From assembly GCF_902497745.1 (NCBI RefSeq), contig NZ_CABVHJ010000028.1, forward strand, positions 1 to 64,000: 64,000 bases of DNA, written 5' to 3'. The notes beneath the pieces were generated by a model that worked only from the letters and a program-made list of their open reading frames with translations, was not told where the DNA came from and searched no databases. Every line of letters begins with the position of its first letter. Position 1 is the first letter of the stretch. A program made the translations under genes and the position numbers. Below are positions 26,001-33,984 of this stretch, in pieces. The DNA is from Pseudomonas fluorescens. Lineage in GTDB: Bacteria > Pseudomonadota > Gammaproteobacteria > Pseudomonadales > Pseudomonadaceae.

Positions 26001-27373
26001 TCGCACGCTTTGCGCAGCACTCTACGACGAGTGCTCAGAGGGAGTTGTCCTGGATCGCCTCCCTCAAAAAACACCTCTGGAGCAACTTCCTCTAGCCGAG
26101 CACATATGCGCTCATCTAACAGCGCCAACCACGGCAGCACTGGGCGCATGGATGGATTGATCACCTCCAGCCCGTATTGCGTCCGGAAGAATAGGTTCTC
26201 GATCTTAACTCGTGACGCCGCACCAAGAATGAGCGTGTGGAGCCATTCGGCTGTTAGATATTCGCGGACAGTTCGATGGTGAAAACGCACTGTCCCGTAG
26301 ATACCAGGCTCAAAAATTGGCCGGCTCAGCAATGCTGCTGATTCTGTGTCGTTCCAATCCTTAAGGACGTCGCGAATCGGAATTCCAGATTTATTGGCGT
26401 CTCCATCCGGGACGCGAATTGCAGAAGTTTGCCCCAGTGTGGTGGCCGCTGCGATCAGGCGAACACCCTCCCTGAGTCTATCCGGGGCGATGGGCTTTTG
26501 TTCCGCCCTATCTTGGTCTCGTTCTTCGAAGCGGCGGTTAATGCTGCTCTGCATCAGTTCCAAGCGGGAGCCTATTCGGTTGTGCTCAAGCCAGAAGTCG
26601 ACGAGTTCCAGGAAGTCCAGAGGGCGTGTGGTGAGCGACCATGCTTCTTTGCGATCCACTGCTGCACGAAATGCTTTGATGTCTTGAACGCCAGTGGCCG
26701 TTAGGAAGCGATCAACCTGCTCACCATGGATGTCATCCAACGTCACCAGGAGGAACGCCGTATCCGGTTGTGATTGGCTTGGTACCGTCTGAACAACATT
26801 TCCAGAGCCGTCATCCGTTGTGACAAATGTTTGCCGAGCTGCAGGTTCAAATGCAAAGGCCGTCTCGCAAAGCGCAAGATCTGTCCTTGCGCGCCATGCT
26901 GTACTTCGTCCGGTGATGAGTACGTGCATATGGGATGCAATGTTGCGGGTCAGGCGGGCAAGCTTTTTAACTGCCCGTTCAAAATCTTTTGGATCATTCA
27001 GCCGAGCCTCGTCGACAGAATCCATGAGCAGCCAGCCCTCAGAGCCTGAATCGATCCAGGCCTCGAACTCTTCATGCGTGCCCACCTCAAAGGCGTCTTC
27101 AACGTCCGCGGTTACGTTCTCGATGCGAAGAAAGAATGCGGATTTGCCCTGGCTGCGAAGCTCTAAAGCGACATTACGGATTTCAGCAGTTTTTCCTGAA
27201 CCCGCCTCGGACAACAGAACCACTCGATTGTGACCCAGGAGGTCAAGCCAGGAGAGTTCCCCTTGCCCACCATGGAGGCCGCCTAGGTCAGTGTCATCGG
27301 TAGCATCAGAAGCGAGCAGGATTTTGGAGAATGTACGATCGAGCTGAATGAAGGCGTCCGAATGCCTGTTCAT
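23018..27373 (-). CDS. Large STAND/NACHT-like ATPase with C-terminal PD-(D/E)xK-like motif
   Basis: The 1451-residue protein starts with a P-loop ATPase: Walker A LLSEAGSGKT (53-62) and Walker B GWLLMDSVDEA (113-123), the acidic pair pattern of NACHT/STAND proteins. A winged-helix region follows, with FHHRTVREYLTAEWL, and then about 800 residues of helical repeats likely to serve as the sensor. Near the C-terminus, RPDYRFENS (D1319) and VPVELKL (E1334, K1336) form a D...ExK signature of PD-(D/E)xK nucleases. STAND defence proteins usually carry the effector at the N-terminus, so a C-terminal effector is notable. Probably it senses a phage component and then cuts DNA. The domain boundaries and nuclease call are inference. 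It is the first minus-strand gene of the second defence block. Confidence 0.75.
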   Translation of the reverse strand: MNRHSDAFIQLDRTFSKILLASDATDDTDLGGLHGGQGELSWLDLLGHNRVVLLSEAGSGKTAEIRNVALELRSQGKSAFFLRIENVTADVEDAFEVGTHEEFEAWIDSGSEGWLLMDSVDEARLNDPKDFERAVKKLARLTRNIASHMHVLITGRSTAWRARTDLALCETAFAFEPAARQTFVTTDDGSGNVVQTVPSQSQPDTAFLLVTLDDIHGEQVDRFLTATGVQDIKAFRAAVDRKEAWSLTTRPLDFLELVDFWLEHNRIGSRLELMQSSINRRFEERDQDRAEQKPIAPDRLREGVRLIAAATTLGQTSAIRVPDGDANKSGIPIRDVLKDWNDTESAALLSRPIFEPGIYGTVRFHHRTVREYLTAEWLHTLILGAASRVKIENLFFRTQYGLEVINPSMRPVLPWLALLDERICARLEEVAPEVFFEGGDPGQLPLSTRRRVLRKACEHLAQPAHSWTMTDYSAVQRFAHHDLTEDIKELLAQYGTYDDIAWFLLRMVWQGEVIGALEETKRFALNSPHKHTRIAAIRAVIDLGTPQDLADIRIGLLTGDSKVNRDWLAELVDGLPLDNQWLPWLVEALERSADKERFSGRDDLATKLSSLAAESPLESLPNFIRGISALLNKPPTETQGFSTISQRYSWLVEIAGVGVLRLLQARDPSALDESVLAILSILAQMHSHEERAARELGEALREIVTTWPQLDYQLFWYDVALARKGQVHREPVVNVWQLLGFQPFWSLNRENFDVACDQIVSLTENDDRLMALSMAFNIYSQHGTPPSWKVKLQQVTETHVDLREKLELLLHPPERPVEEWETQQARWKQEAAKRKAEEEGNRQAWREGLAANVGLINSSNPGVMNRNQAYLMERMRENSSSLNTRSTGHWQSLIAEFGTSVAQAFRDGAVRFWREYRPKLLSEGAAPNSTPYQVIFGLIGLAIEAEEQLSTFSQMSTEDAKLAIRYALRELNGFPDWLGELARIHPLQIQEIVLREIEYELDAEYSDSYNNEAIRKVRSSGDWMWEVLAVPLLARLGHPIKTLEALQRVLGIVQNSSVDDETLADLASKRAVEEVDLEMAPSWYAVWIGTNPGIAILALAARIDSLPSDAEKAKFAMLCLTAIVGSHTNSRCRQNYKTVEHAKTLYLLTHTHVRIEDDIDRTGGGVYSPGLRDDAQDARDGLLAFIRETPGKEAFLALEEIAHAHPAERLRPWSAYYAQQKATADSQTPPWEPAKVIEFHNSLESTPSTHRELWNLAIDRLLDLKHDLEDGDSSYAELLLLTNQETSVRKFIGNWLRDRAAGRYVIPQEEQLADDKRPDYRFENSQVYAPVPVELKLSQNWSGPAHFERLENQLCRDYLRDVSSSCGIFLIVDHGGQATWETPNEGPVRFEGLVTALQEHWLTIAWRFPSVEDIQVIGIDLTKRGGRAALKAIEANRAQVEATRGGSGMKP

Positions 27374-28056
27374 ATGTAAGTCCTAAACAGTTCATGGGCA
27401 GGCCCGGCCGGGCCCGCAGAGGCTTCCACCATGCTACCTGAAATAGCGAGCCCTTCTAAGATGTCGCCCAGGTTGCGGATCATGGCGGGACGTGAATTGT
27501 TCGGATATTTGATCACTATCCTCCCAATAAACGCGTAAATCGACTCTGCAATCCTGGTGGTCTGGTCACACGAACCGATGATCCAGTGAGCTAAAAGCCC
27601 CTGCTTCAGGAATGCATCATGAACCGCAGAACCGCACCCTAGCTACCGATCTGGGCACCAACAAGAGCTACCTACAAGAGACATCTACACCAGGAACCTA
27701 CCGGCGGCGATTGGGGGCAACACTGGGGGCAAGACCAAATATTTTTAGCCTGAAACCATCATGCTAGAGCCTAGTCAAAATGTTTTTCGGCGATCCGGAT
27801 AGTCTCTAGGGGGGCGTCGGGCGAGGCTGTTTAGCTGATCACTTTGCCTTTTAGTGATGGCCTTGGGGCGGTTAAACCAGCGTCACCATTATCGGGATGG
27901 GATAGGTGAGCACCATGATGGTCCGCCCCCCTCCAGCCGGACCCTCAGTCGGCCAAGCAACCATCCGCCGATTGGAAGCGTCCTTGGTGAGACGTCTTAT
28001 TGTTCATGGGTTAATGCCTGATTACGGATGGAATCGAGGCGTCTTGGCAAACCGGC
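27374..28056. other. Right edge of the defence island, holding repeat B
   Basis: About 680 bases between the STAND gene and the MFS gene. It contains the right copy of the long direct repeat (27711-27853). Codon 1 of the STAND gene is near the left end, so its promoter should lie here. Open frames in the segment overlap the MFS gene and are shadows. To the right the sequence looks like ordinary chromosome, so this is taken as the island boundary. Confidence 0.5.
27711..27853 (+). repeat. Right copy (B) of the ~140-base direct repeat
   Basis: This segment matches 10664-10800 in the same orientation, with the shared core CTAGAGCC (27764-27771), AGTCAAAATGTTTTT and AGGCTGTT. It begins with TTGGGGGCAACACTGGGGGC, and one frame reads to a stop at 27745-27747 as a short Gly-rich tail, which looks like the 3' end of an integrase gene. 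No integrase coding sequence remains upstream. The next gene to the right is a chromosomal MFS gene. Confidence 0.75.
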
Positions 28057-29307
28057 TCAAAGGTGCAACGCGGGTTTGGACTGGCGAACGTCATGACCAG
28101 AAGGGACACGGACACGCAGGGCAATCAGCAACGCCGCCAGCAGCATCAGCACGGCTGCCGCTACGAATACGCCTGCGCTGCCTCCGAGGCTGAACATTGC
28201 ACCGCCAGCGGCGGCGCCGGTGGCGATGGCTGACTGCACAGAGGCCACGACCATGCCTCCGGCGCTTTCCGCCTGATCAGGTACCGCGCTGGCGACCCAG
28301 TTCGACCACGCCACCGGCACACCACCAAAGGCCATGCCCCAGACCGCCAGCAGTACTGCCTGCCCCGGCACCGAGGCCGGCAACAGCACCAACGCCAGTG
28401 CTGCAACGCCGACCAGCGCGGGCATCAGCACCAGAGTGGCCAGCGGGTAGCGCTCCAGCAGCCTGCCGGCCAACAGCGTGCCGACGAAGTTCGCCACACC
28501 GAACCCCAGCAGCATCAGGGACAGCCCTTGCGCGCCGATGCCGGTAGTCCCTTCAAGAAATGGCCGAACATAGGTAAACATCGCGAAGTGCCCGCTGTGC
28601 ACCAGCACACAACCGAACATCCCCATGGCGATACCCGGGCGCAGCAGCACCTCGAGTACGGTGCGCAAACGTGCCGGCCGGCGCGGCGCAAGACTCGGCA
28701 GAGTGAACGCCTGGAAAGCCAGGGTCACCACGCCTACCGCCGCCGCTGCAAAGAACGCGCTGCGCCAGCCATACAGACCGCCCAGATAACTGCCCAGTGG
28801 CACTGCCACTACCGTGCCGATGGCAATGCCGCTGAAAATGATCGACAGCGCCCGGGGCAACAAGGCACTCGGCACCAAGCGCATCGCTACCGCCGCCGCC
28901 ATGCTCCAGAACCCGCCAAGGGCAATGCCCAGCAAGATGCGCATCAATAACAGCACCGCGAAGCTGGAGGAAACGGCGACCAACAGATTGGAGGCGACCA
29001 TCAACATGGAAAAACCCAGCAACACCCAACGTCGGTCGATGCCCCGGGTCAGGCCTGGTACTAACAAGCCAGCGAACAGCGCCACTACGGCGGTCACCGT
29101 TACCGCCTGGCCAGCCAGCGCTTCGGACACTCCCAGTTCGGCAGCCATCAGCGTCAACAAACTGGCCGGAAGGTACTCAGCGGTCAGTAATCCGAACACG
29201 CCCATTGCCAACGAGAAGACGGCCATCCACGCGGGTGCCGCAGGTTCTACGTCCGCGCCAACGCCGCAATGGCGGTCGGACACGGTATTACATACACAGT
29301 CAGTCAT
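28057..29307 (-). CDS. MFS drug/metabolite exporter (DHA1, NepI-like)
   Basis: This 416-residue inner-membrane protein has about 12 hydrophobic segments. Motif A of the DHA1 family is present as GLTRGIDRRWVLLG after the second segment, and the start region MAVFSLAMGVFGLLTAEYLP resembles NepI-type purine nucleoside exporters. It would export small molecules by proton antiport; the substrate is not known. Start ATG 29307 has GGGAG nine bases upstream. It diverges from an AraC-type gene 102 bases away, which is probably its regulator. It sits just outside the right island boundary and looks like core chromosome. Confidence 0.88.
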   Translation of the reverse strand: MTDCVCNTVSDRHCGVGADVEPAAPAWMAVFSLAMGVFGLLTAEYLPASLLTLMAAELGVSEALAGQAVTVTAVVALFAGLLVPGLTRGIDRRWVLLGFSMLMVASNLLVAVSSSFAVLLLMRILLGIALGGFWSMAAAVAMRLVPSALLPRALSIIFSGIAIGTVVAVPLGSYLGGLYGWRSAFFAAAAVGVVTLAFQAFTLPSLAPRRPARLRTVLEVLLRPGIAMGMFGCVLVHSGHFAMFTYVRPFLEGTTGIGAQGLSLMLLGFGVANFVGTLLAGRLLERYPLATLVLMPALVGVAALALVLLPASVPGQAVLLAVWGMAFGGVPVAWSNWVASAVPDQAESAGGMVVASVQSAIATGAAAGGAMFSLGGSAGVFVAAAVLMLLAALLIALRVRVPSGHDVRQSKPALHL

Positions 29308-29409
29308 TGCACGGATCTCCCAATCTTCATTGCGAACCGAAGTCTAGGCGCCGAAAACCGGATGATCTATGATCCAAAGTCTCTACTTCTTGATCGAAAC
29401 ACCTGAACA

Positions 29410-30378
29410 ATGCCTGCAGATCAGTTTGTTCTTTCCTCGGACCTCATCAACGAACTGTTGCGCGGCATGCGCCTGCGTGGTGTTGAATACCGGCGCATCC
29501 AGACGGGTCCAACCTTCGGTTTGGGCTTTGCGGAAAAACCTGGGCACGCCTGGTTCCACTTCATGGCCGTCGGCAATGCGGTACTGCGAATGGAGGACGG
29601 CAGCACCTACGCGCTGTCTGCCGGCAACGCCGTGTTCATCTCCCATGGCGCGGCCCATCAACTGTTTTCCCATCAGGGCGCGCCTGTCCAGGACATCGAT
29701 CGTCTAGACGGCGCGCCCTTGGGTGAGACCGTCAGCGCGGTGGATACCGGAACCGATGCCAGCGCCACTCCGAACACTATTCTGTTCAGTGGTTGTATGG
29801 AGTTTGAGCTGGGCAGTATTCATGGCCTTGGTCGGTTGATGCCGGGCCTGATGCTGATCGATGCCGGCGGCCAGCGTTACCCCGGGCTGGTGCCGATTCT
29901 GACCACCATGGAGCGCGAGGTAAGCGCCGCACGCGTCGGCTACGCCGGTATCCTCGCGCGTTTGGCCGACGTGGTGGCGGCCATGGTCGTTCGCGGCTGG
30001 GTGGAGTGCGCTTGCGGGAATGCTTCCGGCCTGGTCGCCGCACTGCGCGATCCCCGCTTGGCCGGTGCACTTCTTGCGCTCCATCAACAACCGGGCCGCG
30101 ACTGGACTGTTGCGCAGTTGGCAGAGCACTGCAATACCTCACGCTCGGTCTTCGCGGACCGCTTCCAGACGACGATTGGCATGGCCCCGCTGCGCTATGT
30201 CACCGAACTGCGCATGCGGCTTGCAAGCCAGTGGCTGACCCTTGAAAGGCTGCCGATTGAAGAGGTGGCGCAGCGTTTGGGCTATACCTCCCAGGCCGCC
30301 TTCAGTCGTGCATTCAAGCGCATTACGGGCAAGACGCCTGGGTTGAGTCGCAAGGTGAGGCAAGCCGAACGCAGCTAG
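29410..30378 (+). CDS. AraC-family transcriptional regulator
   Basis: The 322-residue regulator has an N-terminal cupin-like region (about 15-160, with WFHFMAVGNAVLRM) and a C-terminal AraC domain (about 215-315). The latter contains two helix-turn-helices, WTVAQLAEHCNTSRSVFADRF and PIEEVAQRLGYTSQAAFSRAF in shortened form, followed by KRITGKTPG. This is the cupin_6/AraC type, which often regulates a neighbouring exporter. It is divergent from the MFS gene, with a 102-base shared regulatory gap, so it probably controls that gene in response to the exported compound. ATG 29410 is the natural start. Confidence 0.88.
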   Translation: MPADQFVLSSDLINELLRGMRLRGVEYRRIQTGPTFGLGFAEKPGHAWFHFMAVGNAVLRMEDGSTYALSAGNAVFISHGAAHQLFSHQGAPVQDIDRLDGAPLGETVSAVDTGTDASATPNTILFSGCMEFELGSIHGLGRLMPGLMLIDAGGQRYPGLVPILTTMEREVSAARVGYAGILARLADVVAAMVVRGWVECACGNASGLVAALRDPRLAGALLALHQQPGRDWTVAQLAEHCNTSRSVFADRFQTTIGMAPLRYVTELRMRLASQWLTLERLPIEEVAQRLGYTSQAAFSRAFKRITGKTPGLSRKVRQAERS

Positions 30379-30399
30379 TCGATGATCCCTGCCACCGAC

Positions 30400-31161
30400 T
30401 CATTTACCCCCCGTTACATCGAGGAATGTACCGGTAACGAATGATGCCTCCGCGCTCGCCAGCCATAGAATCGCGCGTGCCACTTCCTCAGGTTGTCCGC
30501 CCCGCCCCATGGGGATGGAGTCCTTGACACGATCGACCCGCCCCGGCTCACCGCCACTGGCGTGCATTTCGGTATAGATATGTCCGGGGCGAATACAGTT
30601 GACGCGTATGCCTTCCCGTGCGACCTCCTTCGCAAAGCCAATGGTGAACGTCTCCAGGGCTCCCTTTGACGCCGCATAGTCGACATATTCATTGGGGCTG
30701 CCAAGGCGCGCCGACGCCGATGAGACATTGATCACCACGCCGCCCGGGCCGTTGTGACGGTAAGACATGCGCTTCACCGCCTGTTGGGCACACAGAATTG
30801 GTCCAATGGCATTGACCGCAAAGATGCGCTGCATCCGCTCGAAACCGAGCTTTTCCAGGCGTGACTGAGGCGCCAGCATCCCGGCGTTATTGACCAGTAC
30901 GTCGATGCGTCCGAACGTGCGGTCGATGGCCGCGAACAAATCGGCCACCTGTTGGGGATCCGCACTGTCGGCCCGCATCGCCAATGCCCTGCGCCCCAAT
31001 GCTTCCACATCCGCAGCCACGGCCAGCGCTGCGGGCTCGTTGGCAACGTAGCTGATCGCCACGTCATAACCTCTTGCGGCGGCCAGCCGGGCCGTTGCTG
31101 CCCCTACTCCACGACTTCCACCCGTAATCAGAATCAGCGGTGCCTGCGAGACGTTGCGCAT
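30400..31161 (-). CDS. SDR-family oxidoreductase
   Basis: The 253-residue short-chain dehydrogenase/reductase starts at ATG 31161, with AGGAGC just upstream; the frame stays open further upstream but without a credible start. Classical SDR motifs are present: TGGSRGVGAA (NAD(P) binding), NNAG, the catalytic Ser in NVSSASA, and YVDYAASK (Tyr and Lys). IRPGHIYTEMH follows, and the tail FLDVTGGK is typical. The substrate is not predictable. It converges with the AraC gene with only 21 bases between, and ends 29 bases after the EamA gene on the same strand, so it may be co-transcribed with it. Confidence 0.9.
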   Translation of the reverse strand: MRNVSQAPLILITGGSRGVGAATARLAAARGYDVAISYVANEPAALAVAADVEALGRRALAMRADSADPQQVADLFAAIDRTFGRIDVLVNNAGMLAPQSRLEKLGFERMQRIFAVNAIGPILCAQQAVKRMSYRHNGPGGVVINVSSASARLGSPNEYVDYAASKGALETFTIGFAKEVAREGIRVNCIRPGHIYTEMHASGGEPGRVDRVKDSIPMGRGGQPEEVARAILWLASAEASFVTGTFLDVTGGK

Positions 31162-31190
31162 GAAACATTGCTCCTGAGCCGTTGGCTGTA

Positions 31191-32018
31191 TCAGCCGATG
31201 ATGAAAGTGCCGCTGGCGATCACTACGCACGCCAGTATCCGCCGAGCGGTGAGCGTCTCGCCGAGAAACACATAGCCGATCAACGCCGCAAACAGCACGC
31301 TGGTTTCGCGCAATGCCGATACCGCGCCCAGGGGCGCTTCGTTCATGGCGTAGATGACCATTCCATAGGCGAGCAAAGAGACCAGCCCGCCGACCAATGC
31401 GGTCACTGTTCCGGGCCGGACGCAGAACAAGCTGCGGGTATCGCGTAGGCCGATGTAGACCACCGGCATCAACACTCCCCACAGGGCGCACATCCAAACC
31501 GTGTAGGCAAGCGGCGCGCCGGAGAGCCTGGCGCCGATACCGTCGACTACGCTGTAGGCCGCGATAAAACCGCCCGTTCCCAGCGCATAAGGCAGGCTGG
31601 GAACAGACAGACTGCGCCCTCTGAAAGCCAGCGACATAATCCCGCCTGACACCAGCGCAATACCGAGTAACACGTCAGGCGTGATGCGTTCTCCGGCAAA
31701 CACGGCGGCCCCCAAGGTGATCAGCACCGGCGACGATCCACGTGAAATCGGATAGGTCTGCCCCAGGTCGCCGACCCGGTAACTGCGCACCAGAAACAGG
31801 TTGTAGCCGACATGCAGCAACCCCGAAAGCATCGCGTAGCCCCAGCTCTCAATCGCGGGTGGATCCATGAACACTGCGGCGACGATACTGGTGATCGCGA
31901 TGGCAATGCACATCACTGTCATCGACCACAACCGATCGGCGCCGCTACGCAGCAGCGCATTCCAGCTGGCATGCAGGAGCGCGGCGAAAAGCACGAGGAA
32001 GATGATATGAACAGGCAT
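31191..32018 (-). CDS. EamA-family membrane transporter
   Basis: The 275-residue protein has ten predicted hydrophobic segments and two EamA halves. The first begins VLFAALLHASWNALLR and contains DLGQTYPISRG; the second ends PLGAVSALRETSVLFAALIG in shortened form, followed by FLGETLTARR. The family exports amino acids and related metabolites. ATG 32018 (MPVHIIF) is preferred over an ATG eight codons upstream because it starts directly with a membrane segment. It is followed by the SDR gene 29 bases downstream. A LysR gene lies upstream on the same strand. Confidence 0.88.
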   Translation of the reverse strand: MPVHIIFLVLFAALLHASWNALLRSGADRLWSMTVMCIAIAITSIVAAVFMDPPAIESWGYAMLSGLLHVGYNLFLVRSYRVGDLGQTYPISRGSSPVLITLGAAVFAGERITPDVLLGIALVSGGIMSLAFRGRSLSVPSLPYALGTGGFIAAYSVVDGIGARLSGAPLAYTVWMCALWGVLMPVVYIGLRDTRSLFCVRPGTVTALVGGLVSLLAYGMVIYAMNEAPLGAVSALRETSVLFAALIGYVFLGETLTARRILACVVIASGTFIIG

Positions 32019-32092
32019 GCGCCACTTTAGGCAATGCGGCACCGGGACTAAAGCGAAGCCTCCTCATCCCAGCATGAACGAATGCTCATGAC

Positions 32093-32998
32093 TCACTCAT
32101 CCGGTCGTTGGACTTTCAGTGCCTCGCTGACCAACCATTGGCGAAAGCTGGCGATGTGCGGTTGTGATTCGATGCCCTTGGGGCAGACGAAGTAATACGC
32201 CAGCGGTGACGGGAATGGCACATCGAACAGCCGCACCAGACGGCCATCGCTGATTTCGTTCTCGACATGCCCGCTGCGCACCAATGCAACGCCCTGGCCG
32301 AGCAAGGCGGCCTCGACCGTCATGTTGGTATCGCCAAATCTGACGCTCTCCTTGAGCGGCAAATAGGCCAGCCCGACGGCTTGAAACCATACCTCCCATT
32401 TTGGTACCAGTTCGGCACCATCGCGCGTCAGCAGCGGGAAATGCAACAGTTCTGCGGGGCTTTGCGGAGTCCCGACGCGTCGCAGCAATTCGGGGCTGGC
32501 CACAGGAAATACCTGCTCCCCAAACAGGAACTCAGAATGCAGACCAGGGTAATCGCCCCTGCCGAGCCTGATCGCAACATCAGCCTGGCCGTGAGAGAAG
32601 TGGATTATCTTATCCGTGGTGTCCAGCGAGACCAGCAGCTCGGGGTGCTGACGAGCGAGACGCGGCAAGCGTGGCAGCAACCATTTGAGCGCGAAGGAAT
32701 AGGTGGTGCTGACGCTGAGTCGAACCCTGTCTTTTTGCTCGCGCAAATCACCCAACGTCGCCTCCAGACTGATGAAAAACTCCCGCACGATGGGCGCCAG
32801 CGCAGCCCCCGCTGCTGTGAGACGTAACGCCTTGCCACGTTCAAACAACTGCACTCCCCAAAGGGCCTCAAGATGCTTGAGCTGGTGACTGACCGCGCTT
32901 TGAGTCACATGTAGCTCCTGTGCGGCCGACGTAAAGGTCAAGTGCCGGGTGGCAGCTTCAAAGGCGCGCAGGGTCGCGGTGGGCGGCAGGTCTCTCAT
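32093..32998 (-). CDS. LysR-family transcriptional regulator (GcvA-like)
   Basis: The 301-residue regulator starts at ATG 32998 (MRDLPPTATLRAFEAA), the usual length for the GcvA-like LysR subgroup; an upstream ATG 18 codons earlier is less likely. The winged helix-turn-helix is at about residues 7-65 (FTSAAQELHVTQSAVSHQLK), and the effector-binding domain fills the rest, with the DVAIRLGRGDYPG signature of GcvA-like proteins. It is transcribed in the same direction as the EamA and SDR genes downstream, 74 bases away, and could control them. Target and ligand are unknown. Confidence 0.9.
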   Translation of the reverse strand: MRDLPPTATLRAFEAATRHLTFTSAAQELHVTQSAVSHQLKHLEALWGVQLFERGKALRLTAAGAALAPIVREFFISLEATLGDLREQKDRVRLSVSTTYSFALKWLLPRLPRLARQHPELLVSLDTTDKIIHFSHGQADVAIRLGRGDYPGLHSEFLFGEQVFPVASPELLRRVGTPQSPAELLHFPLLTRDGAELVPKWEVWFQAVGLAYLPLKESVRFGDTNMTVEAALLGQGVALVRSGHVENEISDGRLVRLFDVPFPSPLAYYFVCPKGIESQPHIASFRQWLVSEALKVQRPDE

Positions 32999-33225
32999 AA
33001 GAGCAGTATCCAGCGAGTGATCAGAAAGGTGCATACATGAAGGCCAGCTCATGATAGAACCAAACTCACTCTAAACGTCACTTCGATTATCGAGGCAGAT
33101 CCGATCAGCAATAAAACCATTGATCAACACCATGCTTCTGCTGAATGGCTGTTTATAGAGCCGGTGCAAGGGACGAAGTCCGCCTACGATCTGATTTTTG
33201 CTTCAATCAACGGTATCTTCGGCCA

Positions 33226-33741
33226 ATGAACAGATTCCGCACGGTCATTTACCTTGGCGTTCTTCTCTGCACTGGCTGCGTAAAAACGGCCAGTATTCCA
33301 CCCGCCGACCTCACGTTATCGTCGTTTGAGCTCGGCCCCGCCAACCTGTTCACAGCAAACTTCAACTCCACTGTGGATTTGCAGAACGCTTTCAATGATT
33401 ACGAAAATTCCAACCAGCTCAGCCCTACCCTGATCTGCTCTCTGAATCGTGATATGGAGTTTTCGTCTGAGCATTCAATCGCGGTAAAAGCCGAAGGCCG
33501 AGTGAACGCGAGCAGTCAGGCCAGGCCCAATTACAAGTTTTCCTCCGATCTGATTTTTTACTACACCAATCCGGATGGAACGCAACGCGACTTGAATGAC
33601 TACGACGCCATCAAACCGTTGCTGACATCGCAAGCTTCAATCCCGTGCAAAGTTCGCATAACTGCCTATGGGTATGAGGCCTATTACACGAACACGTTAT
33701 TCATCCCGGCCAGGATCATGATTGAACAGATCTTCAGATAA
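33226..33741 (+). CDS. Probable small lipoprotein of unknown function
   Basis: A 171-residue product starts at ATG 33226. It has a short basic N-terminus, a hydrophobic stretch and a cysteine in LLCTGC that may serve as the lipidation site, although the -3 residue (Cys) is not ideal for a lipobox. The rest is polar with paired cysteines. No family was recognised. A further upstream in-frame ATG at 33145 is possible, but would put the signal peptide internally. It is followed by a strong terminator. Confidence 0.6.
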   Translation: MNRFRTVIYLGVLLCTGCVKTASIPPADLTLSSFELGPANLFTANFNSTVDLQNAFNDYENSNQLSPTLICSLNRDMEFSSEHSIAVKAEGRVNASSQARPNYKFSSDLIFYYTNPDGTQRDLNDYDAIKPLLTSQASIPCKVRITAYGYEAYYTNTLFIPARIMIEQIFR

Positions 33742-33803
33742 CCGCCCTTTGCTGAGCCTGGCGCAGGGAATTGGCGAAGCTCTGGTCGTCAGTTGATTGC
33801 ACC

Positions 33804-33840
33804 GATAAAAAAGCCCGGGAACCGTCCCCGGGCTTTTTCA
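33804..33840 (+). terminator. Rho-independent terminator
   Basis: AAAAAGCCCGGG, a short loop and CCCGGGCTTTTT form a perfect GC-rich hairpin flanked by A- and T-runs. It can terminate transcription in both directions and lies between the lipoprotein gene and the M20 peptidase gene. Confidence 0.9.
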
Positions 33841-33984
33841 TTTGTGCGCCTCTTTTGCGTTTTTGTGCGACACATCCCCTTTCAGGACTCCCGCAAGGCT
33901 CTGGCACGGTGTTAGGTTGTAAGTGTATGTGTCTCAACTTGAGACACGCCTGACTCACTGCCCTGCAAAGGAATGCCCTTCGTA

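Noticed and set aside
27906..28193. Plus-strand open frame at the island edge
   Set aside because: It overlaps the MFS gene in the opposite direction and is a shadow.
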